A model generated the notes under the pieces. The model made no database searches, was not told where the DNA came from, and saw nothing but the letters and a program-made list of their open reading frames with translations. The position numbers were made by a program, and so were the translations under genes. From positions 1 to 8,744 of the forward strand of contig JAPSGM010000062.1 of assembly GCA_031177555.1 (NCBI GenBank): 8,744 nucleotides of DNA, in the 5' to 3' direction. Every line of letters starts with the position of its first letter. Positions within the stretch are counted from its first letter, which is position 1. Below, piece after piece: positions 1 to 8,420 of this stretch. Origin of the DNA: Chloroflexota bacterium. Its GTDB lineage: Bacteria; Chloroflexota; Limnocylindria; QHBO01.

Positions 1-42
1 GGTCCCCAGCAGGGCTCCCACCAGCTGGACGATCTTGGTCAT
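1..42 (-). CDS. 5' end of a membrane-protein gene, possibly YacL-like PIN/TRAM protein (partial)
   Basis: Only the first 14 codons are in the window. They start at an ATG (complement of 40-42) and read MTKIVQLVGALLGT, then run off the left edge. The segment is hydrophobic after one lysine, as at the start of a first membrane helix. Known context: in many Gram-positive genomes the clpC-radA block is followed by disA and/or a YacL-type protein with N-terminal membrane helices, a PIN domain and a C-terminal TRAM domain. The family call is inferred from that order plus the hydrophobic start, not from any diagnostic motif. No clear Shine-Dalgarno precedes the ATG, and the frame stays open upstream, so the start is uncertain. 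The gene lies 150 bp after radA and may have its own promoter at 147-176. Confidence 0.4.
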   Translation of the reverse strand, partial: MTKIVQLVGALLGT

Positions 43-146
43 GAGCCGATGAGTGCGGAGGATGAATTCGCCGGTCGGCCCTCGGACGGAAGATGAACTG
101 ATGAACCGGGCCCGATTGCCGCGCCCCAGCCACACGGCGGGCGGCC

Positions 147-176
147 ACCTTAGCACGCACCTGGATCGAGCGGCAA
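147..176 (-). promoter_or_regulatory. Candidate sigma70-type promoter for the left-edge gene
   Basis: On the minus strand, TTGCCG (complement of 171-176) and TAAGGT (complement of 147-152) are separated by 18 bp, fitting TTGnnn and TAnnnT housekeeping boxes. They lie between the radA stop and the left-edge gene, in the right direction, with a predicted start near position 140 and a leader of about 100 nt. High-GC sequence gives chance matches, so this is a candidate only. Confidence 0.35.
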
Positions 177-192
177 TCGCCGATGGTGGCGC

Positions 193-1602
193 TCAGTCGG
201 CCGCCAGGACCTCCCGCAGGGCGCTTCGGATGTCGGTCACGTGCAGCGCCCCGTCGCCGCCCGTCCCGCCATGGCGGCTGGAGGCCCCGGTGACGAGGTG
301 CGTGAAGCCGAGCCGGCGGGCCTCAGCCAGGCGCCGCTCGATCCGCGGCGAGGGGCGAATGCGCCCGGCCAGCGACAGCTCGCCGGCGAGGGCGGTGCCC
401 GAGCGGATCGGCCGCTCCCGCAGGCTGGAGGCGAGGGCCGCCGCCACGGCCAGGTCAGCCGACGGTTCCTCGATCCGCAAGCCCCCGGCCACGTTGACGT
501 ACACGTCGTGCCCGGTGAGATTGAGGCCGGCGTGGCGCGCCAGCACCGCGATCAGCATCAGGACGCGGTTGACGTCGATCCCGGTCGTGGCGCGGCGCGG
601 CGCGCCGGCGCCGGACGGGGCGACCAGCGCCTGGATCTCCACGGCCAGGGGCCGGGTGCCCTCGACGGCGATCGTCACCGCGCTGCCGGCCACCGGCGGC
701 TGCTCCGACTCCAGGAAGAAGCGGCTGGCGTCGGGTACCTCCACCAGGCCGTCGCCGCGCATCTCCAGCACGCCCACCTCGTCGGTGGAGCCGAAGCGGT
801 TCTTGGCGCCACGCACCAGCCGGGTGCTGCCCAGCCGCTCGCCCTCCAGGTAGATGACCGCGTCGACCAGGTGCTCCAGCGTGCGCGGCCCCGCCACGGT
901 GCCCTCCTTGGTCACGTGGCCGACCAGCGCCACGCAGGTGCGCCCCGCCTTGGCGAGCTCCGCCAGCCGGGTGGCGACCTCACGGACCTGGCCCACGCTG
1001 CCGGCGGGACCGGCGAGCTCGGCGCTGGTCATGGTCTGGACGCTGTCGACGACGGCGAGCGACGGCGCCGCGCCGCCGATGGCGCCGACCGCGGTTTCGA
1101 GCTCGTTCGTCGCCACCAGCCCGAGGTTCGGCACCACGCCGTCGACGCGCTCCGCGCGCCCGCGCACCTGGGCGGCCGACTCCTCGCCGGTCACGTACAG
1201 GGTCGGGTGGCCGGCGGCCGCCAGCCGGGCGGCCAGCTGCAGCAGCAGCGTGGACTTGCCGATCCCCGGGTCGCCGCCGAACAGGACGATCGAGCCGGGC
1301 ACGAAGCCGCCGCCCAGCACCCGGTCCACCTCGCCGATGCCCGTCGGCAGCCGGCCCGTCTCGGCGCTCTGCACCTCGCTGATCGGCGAGATCACGCCCG
1401 GCCCCACCGCCACCGCGCCGCGGCCCCGGGCGCGCGCCGCCGGCGAGGCCGGCTGGCGGATGGTCACGGTCTCCACCAGCGTGTTCCATGCCTCGCAGGA
1501 CGGGCACTGCCCCGACCACTTCGGGGACTCGGCGCCGCACTGCTGGCAGACGTACACGGATCGGACGGCAGGCACGCCGCCCATCTTGCCACGCGCGGGC
1601 AT
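193..1602 (-). CDS. radA: DNA repair protein RadA (Sms), RecA-like ATPase
   Basis: RadA is a RecA-related ATPase that drives branch migration and processing of recombination intermediates in DNA repair. The 469-residue product has the full family layout. A C4 zinc motif lies at residues 19-36 (CQQC, ten residues, CPSC). The RecA-like core has Walker A GDPGIGKST (110-118), Walker B LAVVDS (182-187, D186) and the RadA signature KNRFG (267-271). A Lon-protease-like C-terminal domain runs from about 290 to 469 and is non-proteolytic in this family. Length is typical (about 450-470). The start is uncertain: ATG at 1602 is used here, but ATG at 1584 and GTG at 1575 are also in frame, none has a strong ribosome site, and the conserved region begins only at SVYVCQQC. 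It lies 20 nt downstream of clpC on the same strand, so cotranscription is likely. The stop is TGA at 193-195. Confidence 0.96.
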   Translation of the reverse strand: MPARGKMGGVPAVRSVYVCQQCGAESPKWSGQCPSCEAWNTLVETVTIRQPASPAARARGRGAVAVGPGVISPISEVQSAETGRLPTGIGEVDRVLGGGFVPGSIVLFGGDPGIGKSTLLLQLAARLAAAGHPTLYVTGEESAAQVRGRAERVDGVVPNLGLVATNELETAVGAIGGAAPSLAVVDSVQTMTSAELAGPAGSVGQVREVATRLAELAKAGRTCVALVGHVTKEGTVAGPRTLEHLVDAVIYLEGERLGSTRLVRGAKNRFGSTDEVGVLEMRGDGLVEVPDASRFFLESEQPPVAGSAVTIAVEGTRPLAVEIQALVAPSGAGAPRRATTGIDVNRVLMLIAVLARHAGLNLTGHDVYVNVAGGLRIEEPSADLAVAAALASSLRERPIRSGTALAGELSLAGRIRPSPRIERRLAEARRLGFTHLVTGASSRHGGTGGDGALHVTDIRSALREVLAAD

Positions 1603-1622
1603 GGCGCCGGCTTATCGGTCCG

Positions 1623-4100
<2,478 letters not shown>

Positions 4101-4314
4101 GTCAATTCCCGCTGGGTCCAGGCCGAGGCTGGTGACCTCCGCTCTGCTTCTGAGTGTACGGCACCACCCCGGGACGGCGCCTTCAATAGGTACTACGTTC
4201 TACCGCTATCAGACGGTGCCGCGTTCACGAAAGATGCACGGAAGCGGACCCGGTGGTTCGGGACCGCTTCAGGCGCGCGGACGGGGCTACGGCCGCCCCT
4301 GGCGGCCCATCGGC
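4101..4314. other. clpC upstream region, 214 bp, no recognised heat-shock operator
   Basis: This gap between the rpsA stop and the clpC start must hold any clpC-specific promoter. Read on the minus strand, I find no CIRCE inverted repeat, no CtsR-type GGTCAAA direct repeat and no HAIR (CTTGAGT/ACTCAAG) element. A TACACT hexamer (complement of 4153-4158) resembles a -10 box but has no suitable -35 at normal spacing. A 7-bp inverted repeat, CGGCACC (4159-4165) and GGTGCCG (4215-4221), brackets 49 nt and could fold in a leader. Confidence 0.35.
4291..4307 (-). terminator. GC hairpin just after rpsA, possible terminator
   Basis: A perfect 7-bp inverted repeat GGCCGCC and GGCGGCC with a 3-nt AGG loop starts 7 nt past the rpsA stop codon on the minus strand. 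Its position suits a transcript-end hairpin. No U-tract follows (the next bases are GTAGCCCC), so it is not a classical intrinsic terminator and may only be an RNA 3'-end barrier. Confidence 0.45.
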
Positions 4315-6267
4315 CTAAGCCTTGGACTTTTCCGAGGTCTCCGCCTCCTCCGTCTCCACCTCGATGGCGGCCGGCTCCTCGGCCGATGCCTCCGGGGTGG
4401 ACTCGCCGGCAGGCTCCTCGGTGGCGGCCGGCTCCTCGACCTCGGCCACGGGCTCCTCGGTGGCCGATTTCTCGGCAGTCGCCGGCTCGGCGGGGACATC
4501 GGCCTCGGCCGCAGGCTCGGCGGGCGCCTTCGACCGCCGCTGCTTGGTCCGGAACTGATCGAGCAGGCCCGACTCGGCGAAGGCTGCGGCCATCGCGCCC
4601 TCGATCCCCTCGTCCGGTTCGCGGACTGCGTCCTCCGGCCGGTAATCGCGGTCGCGGCGGTCGCGTCGCTCGCGCCGCGGCCGGTCCTCGTAACGCGGCT
4701 GGGCGGGAGCCACCTCCGCCGCCTGGCGATCCTCGGCCTGCTTGAGCGAGAGGCCCAGGCGGTGGCGCTCGGAGTCGAGGCTGATGATCTTCAGCCTGAG
4801 GACCTCGTCCTCCTTGACGACGTCGCCGGGATGCGCGACGCGCTGGTTGGAGAGCTCGCTGATGTGGATCAGGCCCTCGAGGCCCTCCTCGACCCGCACG
4901 AACGCGCCGAAGTTCACGAGCTTGGTGACGGTCCCCTCGATGAGGTCGCCGATCTTGTACTTGGCGACCGACTCCTGCCAGGGGTCGGGCTGCAGGCGCC
5001 GGATGGAGAGGCTGATTCGCCCGCGCTCGTGGTTGATATCGATGACCTCGGCCTCCACCTCCTCGCCGATGGCGTAGGCGGTCTCCGGGTTGTTCACCTT
5101 GTTCCAAGACAGCTCGCTCTTGTGCACGAGCCCGTCGATGCCGCCGAGGTCGATGAACACGCCGAACGGCGCGATGCTGCGGACGACGCCCGTCACCCGC
5201 TGCCCGACCTGGAGGCTGCTGAACAGCTCGTCGCGCTTCTCGCGGCGCTCCTCGTACAGCGCCACCTTCTCGGACAGGATCAGCCGGTTGGCCTTGCGAT
5301 TGACCTCCAGGATTTTGAGCCGAAGCGTGCGGCCGACGAACGGCTGCAGCTTCTCGGCGATCTCCTGGGCGGCGTCGCGCGGCTGCTCGTCGCGCGGCCG
5401 GCGCGGGAAGTCGACGATCTGGCTGATGGGAACGAAGCCACGGACGCCCAGGTCGACGATGAGGCCGCCCTTGTTGTGGTCGATGACCTTGGCCTCGACG
5501 ATCTCCCCGGCCTCGAAGCGCTCCTGCATGGCGCGCCACTTGCGCTCCAGGCCGGCGCGTCGCAGCGACAGGACCGCGTGGCCCTCCGGCGACTCCGGCT
5601 GGAGGACGTAGACCAGCACCTCGTCGCCGATCGACAACTCCGGCCGCGCCTCTTCGCCGTCGCGCGGCGCGCGGCGGCTCATGAGCTCACGATTCGAAAC
5701 CACGCCCTCGCTCTTGCCGCCGAAGTCGATGAGGATCTCGTCCGGATCGATGCGCACGACCGTGCCCTCGACCACGTCGCCGTGCTTGAGGCTCTTCACC
5801 TCGTGGCCGGGCGCGTCGAGCAGGTCGGCCATGGTCATCGTGCCATCGCCGCTCTCCGCGGCGGCGGGCTCCTCGGCCGGAGCCTCGGCGGCAGCCTGGG
5901 CGGGCTGCGGCGGCTCGTCGGCGGGCGTCGCGCCTTCGGTGGGCGAGCCCCCCGTCTCGGCGGGAGCGTCCACGTCGACTGTGGGCTCGGCCGGTGTCTC
6001 GGAGGTGAGGGCCTCCGGGGACTCGGTCGGCGCATCGGCATCGGTCGCGGTGGCCGGCTGCTCGGGCTCGGCGGCGGCGGTCGCCGGCTGCTCGGGCTCT
6101 GCGGTGACGGCGTTCGAGGACTCGGTCAGCGCATCGGCATCGGTCGCGGTGGCCGGCTGCTCGGGCTCTGCGGCGGCATCGGCCTGGGTGGCGTCGGCCT
6201 GGGTGGCGTCGGCCTCCTGGGGGTCCCGCGGCTGCGCGGTCTCGGGCTGCTTTGTCTCGTCTGTCAA
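4315..6267 (-). CDS. rpsA: 30S ribosomal protein S1 with long acidic N- and C-terminal tails
   Basis: S1 binds mRNA on the 30S subunit through OB-fold S1 domains and helps initiate translation. From a TTG start the product has 650 residues. Residues 1-143 are an Ala/Glu/Pro/Thr/Asp-rich, probably disordered tail containing repeated AEPEQPATATDADA. Four S1 domains follow at about 160-237, 251-333, 353-425 and 438-510; the last two carry PFGVFIDLGGIDGLVHKSELS and NFGAFVRVEEGLEGLIHISELS-type cores. An Arg-rich linker (525-543) and an acidic tail (581-650) end the protein. TTG is chosen because AAGGAG lies 11 nt upstream. An in-frame ATG at 6480 would add 71 residues without family resemblance. 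The first ATGs inside (residues 144 and 146) lack a good ribosome site but would leave an ordinary four-domain S1 without the N-tail. Four domains is fewer than the six of E. coli S1. It is divergent from the glycosylase gene, and clpC follows downstream after 214 bp. The stop is TAG at 4315-4317. Confidence 0.93.
   Translation of the reverse strand: MTDETKQPETAQPRDPQEADATQADATQADAAAEPEQPATATDADALTESSNAVTAEPEQPATAAAEPEQPATATDADAPTESPEALTSETPAEPTVDVDAPAETGGSPTEGATPADEPPQPAQAAAEAPAEEPAAAESGDGTMTMADLLDAPGHEVKSLKHGDVVEGTVVRIDPDEILIDFGGKSEGVVSNRELMSRRAPRDGEEARPELSIGDEVLVYVLQPESPEGHAVLSLRRAGLERKWRAMQERFEAGEIVEAKVIDHNKGGLIVDLGVRGFVPISQIVDFPRRPRDEQPRDAAQEIAEKLQPFVGRTLRLKILEVNRKANRLILSEKVALYEERREKRDELFSSLQVGQRVTGVVRSIAPFGVFIDLGGIDGLVHKSELSWNKVNNPETAYAIGEEVEAEVIDINHERGRISLSIRRLQPDPWQESVAKYKIGDLIEGTVTKLVNFGAFVRVEEGLEGLIHISELSNQRVAHPGDVVKEDEVLRLKIISLDSERHRLGLSLKQAEDRQAAEVAPAQPRYEDRPRRERRDRRDRDYRPEDAVREPDEGIEGAMAAAFAESGLLDQFRTKQRRSKAPAEPAAEADVPAEPATAEKSATEEPVAEVEEPAATEEPAGESTPEASAEEPAAIEVETEEAETSEKSKA
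6019..6173 (-). repeat. Direct repeat inside the rpsA N-tail coding region
   Basis: Bases 6019-6074 and 6118-6173 are 56-bp copies differing at only two positions (6029/6128 and one near the right end). They are offset by exactly 99 bp, or 33 codons, so the reading frame is kept. A third partial copy at 6081-6104 matches 6150-6173 with one difference over 24 bases. They encode the repeated AEPEQPATATDADA segments of the S1 N-tail. Near-identity at the DNA level points to recent in-frame duplication or gene conversion. Confidence 0.85.
6181..6210 (-). repeat. 15-bp tandem repeat, two copies, in rpsA N-tail
   Basis: The unit GGCCTGGGTGGCGTC occurs twice head to tail (6181-6195 and 6196-6210). 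On the minus strand it encodes repeated DATQA. It preserves frame and adds to the repeat-rich character of the S1 N-tail. Confidence 0.85.
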
Positions 6268-6302
6268 CGTGTGGGTGGCTCCTTGGTGGGCAATGTCCCC
6301 AT
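6264..6302 (-). other. Possible 12-codon upstream ORF overlapping the rpsA start
   Basis: An ATG (complement of 6300-6302) opens a frame reading MGTLPTKEPPTR and ends at TGA (complement of 6264-6266). That stop overlaps the proposed rpsA TTG start in the sequence TTGA, a layout typical of translational coupling. The AAGGAG site of rpsA lies inside this small frame. GGAGG is present upstream but 14 nt from the ATG, too far for a normal site. Chance is a real possibility; whether it is translated is unknown. Confidence 0.25.
6279..6284 (-). promoter_or_regulatory. Ribosome binding site deciding the rpsA start
   Basis: AAGGAG on the minus strand (complement CTCCTT) is the best Shine-Dalgarno match upstream of rpsA. 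It lies 11 nt before the in-frame TTG at 6267, slightly long but acceptable. It is the main argument for a TTG start and thus for translation of the acidic N-tail. Confidence 0.6.
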
Positions 6303-6312
6303 GGCAACAACT

Positions 6313-6336
6313 GCGCCCTCCGCTCGCGGAGGGCGC
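6313..6336 (-). promoter_or_regulatory. Perfect 10-bp hairpin in the rpsA leader
   Basis: GCGCCCTCCG and CGGAGGGCGC form a perfect 10-bp inverted repeat around a 4-nt loop (CGAG on the minus strand). It lies 46 nt upstream of the TTG start and 28 nt before the AAGGAG site, so it should be in the rpsA mRNA leader. No U-run follows, so it does not look like a terminator or attenuator. Its right arm contains GGAGG, which would be paired. S1 autoregulates its own translation in E. coli; a comparable role here is inference. It could also act in DNA between the divergent genes. Confidence 0.6.
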
Positions 6337-6449
6337 TCGTTCAGGCTCAGGTCGTGTGTGGAAGCTGCCGACTTTGTCGATCTGACGACGTGGGGCTCCT
6401 CCGCTACGAGGCCGAAAGGGAACGAGTGCGTGTCCGCGCAGGTATGCGG

Positions 6450-6480
6450 TTGTCGCCACAGAGCCGATGAAGCATACCAT
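6450..6480 (+). promoter_or_regulatory. Weak candidate promoter for the glycosylase gene
   Basis: TTGTCG (6450-6455) and TACCAT (6475-6480) each match four of six consensus bases and point toward the gene starting at 6501. The 19-bp spacing is long. They would give a very short leader. This is the best pair I can find in the intergenic region on this strand, but it is weak. Confidence 0.22.
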
Positions 6481-6500
6481 ACGGCCGATGGGGTCCTCGA

Positions 6501-7322
6501 GTGCCTGAGCTTCCCGATCTGACCGTCGTCGCCGAGGAGCTGGCCCGGCGCATCACGGGGGCCCGCCTGCTCGAGGCGTCCGCTCCGACGCCCATCCTGG
6601 TCCGCGCCACGCCCGAGGAGCTCGCCGGGCTGAAGGGCTGCATCCTGGGTGCCGCCACACGCCGCGGCAAGTTCCTCCTGCTACCGTTCGAACGCGACGG
6701 CGCAGCGCAGCGCATCCTCGCCGCCAATTCCATGCTCGCCGGCCGATTCTGGCTCCTCGACGACGGTAAGGCGCGCGTCCGCGCACGCACGGGCCTGCGG
6801 CTCAAGCTCGACCACGGGCGGGAGCTGCGCTATGTCGACCGCGAGATGCTCGGCAAGCTGTACCTCGTGCGCCCCGACGCCCTGGACGGCATCCCGGGCT
6901 GGTCCGAGATGGGGCCCGATGCCGATGACCCCACCCTGACCCTCGACGCCTTCCGCCGACGCATCCGCCACCACCCCGGTGAGCTGAAGTCGCTCCTGCG
7001 CAACCCGCGGTTCGTGGCCGGCATCGGCAACGCCTACTCGGACGAGATCCTGTGGCGCGCGCGCCTGGCACCGCTGCGCAAACGCAGCTCGCTGCGCGAC
7101 GAAGAGGTGGACCGCCTCTACGCCGCCATGCGCGAGGTGCTGGCCGAGGCGACGGAGCGCCTGCGCACCCTCGTCCCGCCCGACATCCACGAGCAGCACC
7201 GCGAGTTCCTGCAGGTGCACCTGCGTGGCGGCCAGCCGTGCCCGCGCTGTGGTCGCGAACTGCGGCAGATCGGCGGCTCGGAGGCGACGACCTTCTGCCG
7301 CACCTGCCAGCCACCGTTCTAG
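6501..7322 (+). CDS. mutM: Fpg/Nei-family DNA glycosylase (formamidopyrimidine-DNA glycosylase-like)
   Basis: Family members excise oxidised bases and nick the abasic site in base-excision repair. The 273-residue product begins at GTG with MPELPD, placing catalytic Pro2 and Glu3 after Met removal. Lys57 (RRGK) matches the conserved beta-hairpin lysine. The helix-two-turn-helix has LLRNPRFVAGIGNAYSDEIL (165-184), including Asn177. The C-terminal zinc finger has C247, C250, C266 and C269. Length equals E. coli Fpg. By eye, several DNA-contact residues differ from E. coli Fpg: the HLGMSG region is ANSMLAG, the DPRRFG loop is DREMLG (Arg108 to Glu, Phe110 to Leu), and zinc-finger Arg258 is Glu261. 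It is thus a divergent member, and its substrate may not be 8-oxoguanine; the symbol denotes family, not proven orthology. The ribosome site is poor (GGGG, 7 nt from GTG). It is divergent from rpsA. Its TAG stop overlaps the stop of the convergent LysM gene. Confidence 0.92.
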   Translation: MPELPDLTVVAEELARRITGARLLEASAPTPILVRATPEELAGLKGCILGAATRRGKFLLLPFERDGAAQRILAANSMLAGRFWLLDDGKARVRARTGLRLKLDHGRELRYVDREMLGKLYLVRPDALDGIPGWSEMGPDADDPTLTLDAFRRRIRHHPGELKSLLRNPRFVAGIGNAYSDEILWRARLAPLRKRSSLRDEEVDRLYAAMREVLAEATERLRTLVPPDIHEQHREFLQVHLRGGQPCPRCGRELRQIGGSEATTFCRTCQPPF

Positions 7323-8110
7323 GGGATGACCAGCTCCTGCCCGATGACGATGACGTCCGAATCCGCAAGGTCGTTGGCGGCCTGAAGCGCCGTGACGCGG
7401 GTGCCGAACGCGTTGGCGATGTCGCTCAGCGTGTCGCCCTCCCGCACCACGTAGGTCCGCGGCGCCGCCTTGGAGGGCTCGGTGGGGGCCCTGCTGGGCG
7501 GCGTCGCCGAGGACGTGCCGATGGGCCGCGGAGTGCCCTCGGCGGTCGCGACCGGCGCCGACGGGAGCGGCCTGCCGCCGATCGCCGGCGCGGCGGTCAT
7601 CGGGGAGGGCTGGGCCGAGGCTGTCCTGGTGGCGGCACCGAAGTCGGGTGTCGGGCTCCCGCTACCCAGCGAGCCGAGAGCTCCCAGCACACCGCCGGCG
7701 ACCGCCACGACCCCGACCACGGCCAGGGCGGCCCCGACCCCCCATCGGCGCGTCCGGGCTCGCGCACCGGCTGACTTGAACGCGTGACGGGCAGCGTCGG
7801 GCGCCAGCACCAGCCGCGTGCTGAGGAGCTCGGCATCGGGGGACGGCGGCGCCCATGGCATCCGCTCGGCACGAGCCTGCATGGCGGCCAGGTATCGCGG
7901 GCAGCCGGTATGAGCGGCCTCAAGGCAGGTGCCGAGCTGCTGCGCACGGTCGAGCGGCTCGTGCGGGTGGAGCGCGCCGCAGCGGTGCTCCGCGTCATAC
8001 CCGGCCACCACGGTGTGGCCGTCCGATTGAAGCGCCAGGAACGGGCAGATGCGTTCCACGGCCCGCAGGATACGCCCGTCCGCTCGTCGGGCGACGCGTA
8101 TTTCGGGCAT
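7319..8110 (-). CDS. Single-pass membrane protein with N-terminal four-cysteine segment and C-terminal LysM domain
   Basis: Function unknown. From ATG at 8110 the product has 263 residues. Residues 22-70 hold C22 (ICPFL), C44 (HRC), C62 (TCLEAAH) and C70 (CPRY), spaced 21, 17 and 7, suggesting a zinc or iron-sulfur site. I associate this CPFL...CPRY pattern with Chloroflexota proteins but know no function. Arginines (RARTRRW, 117-123) precede one membrane helix (about 123-148), so by the positive-inside rule the cysteine part is cytoplasmic and the C-terminus outside. A Ser/Thr/Pro/Ala-rich linker (150-218) leads to a single LysM (219-263, TYVVREGDTLSDIANAFGT), a peptidoglycan- or glycan-binding fold. 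No catalytic domain is visible, so this may be a wall-anchored or sensing protein. An in-frame GTG at 8140 would add ten residues but lies inside a palindrome just after 5S rRNA; neither start has a clear ribosome site. The gene follows the rRNA operon on the same strand. Confidence 0.88.
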   Translation of the reverse strand: MPEIRVARRADGRILRAVERICPFLALQSDGHTVVAGYDAEHRCGALHPHEPLDRAQQLGTCLEAAHTGCPRYLAAMQARAERMPWAPPSPDAELLSTRLVLAPDAARHAFKSAGARARTRRWGVGAALAVVGVVAVAGGVLGALGSLGSGSPTPDFGAATRTASAQPSPMTAAPAIGGRPLPSAPVATAEGTPRPIGTSSATPPSRAPTEPSKAAPRTYVVREGDTLSDIANAFGTRVTALQAANDLADSDVIVIGQELVIP

Positions 8111-8122
8111 GCGGCCTGCGCC

Positions 8123-8153
8123 GTGGCCCGGGCGGGCCACTCGCGTGAGCGAG
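8123..8153 (-). terminator. Two adjacent hairpins after 5S rRNA, possible rRNA operon terminator
   Basis: On the minus strand, about 17 nt after the 5S 3' end, CTCGC-TCAC-GCGAG (8140-8153) forms a 5-bp stem. It is followed at once by GTGGCCCG-CC-CGGGCCAC (8123-8140), a perfect 8-bp inverted repeat; the two share base 8140. The position fits the end of an rRNA operon. There is no T-run after them, so classical intrinsic termination is not shown. The alternative GTG start of the LysM gene falls in this structure. Confidence 0.45.
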
Positions 8154-8170
8154 CCCCGGAACGTGAAAAT

Positions 8171-8286
<116 letters not shown>

Positions 8287-8420
8287 ATGATCTTCAGTTG
8301 GCTGCGACCCGCTGATGGGGGCGAGCGAACCGTGCGACTGGAAGCGTCGATCGTCTCTGGATTCGCCGGCTGCGCGCCGGCGCCCGAGCGCGTCCAGCGA
8401 CGTGCTAGACGCGTGAATTA
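8287..8420 (-). other. 23S-5S internal transcribed spacer
   Basis: A 134-bp spacer between 23S and 5S with no tRNA fold that I can recognise. It contains a 7-bp inverted repeat CGCCGGC and GCCGGCG with a 5-nt loop at 8364-8382, flanked by TGGA and TCCA bases that could lengthen the stem on the transcript. It may take part in pre-rRNA folding or processing; no specific nuclease site can be named from sequence alone. Confidence 0.6.

Noticed and set aside
6268..6480. Extending rpsA upstream to the ATG at 6480
   Set aside because: The added 71 residues are mixed and Cys/Arg-rich, unlike the acidic tail. They would be encoded across the leader hairpin and the intergenic region, and the start has no good ribosome site.
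8287..8420. A tRNA gene in the 23S-5S spacer
   Set aside because: No cloverleaf, no TTCGA-type T-loop with matching stems and no CCA end could be found in 134 bp.
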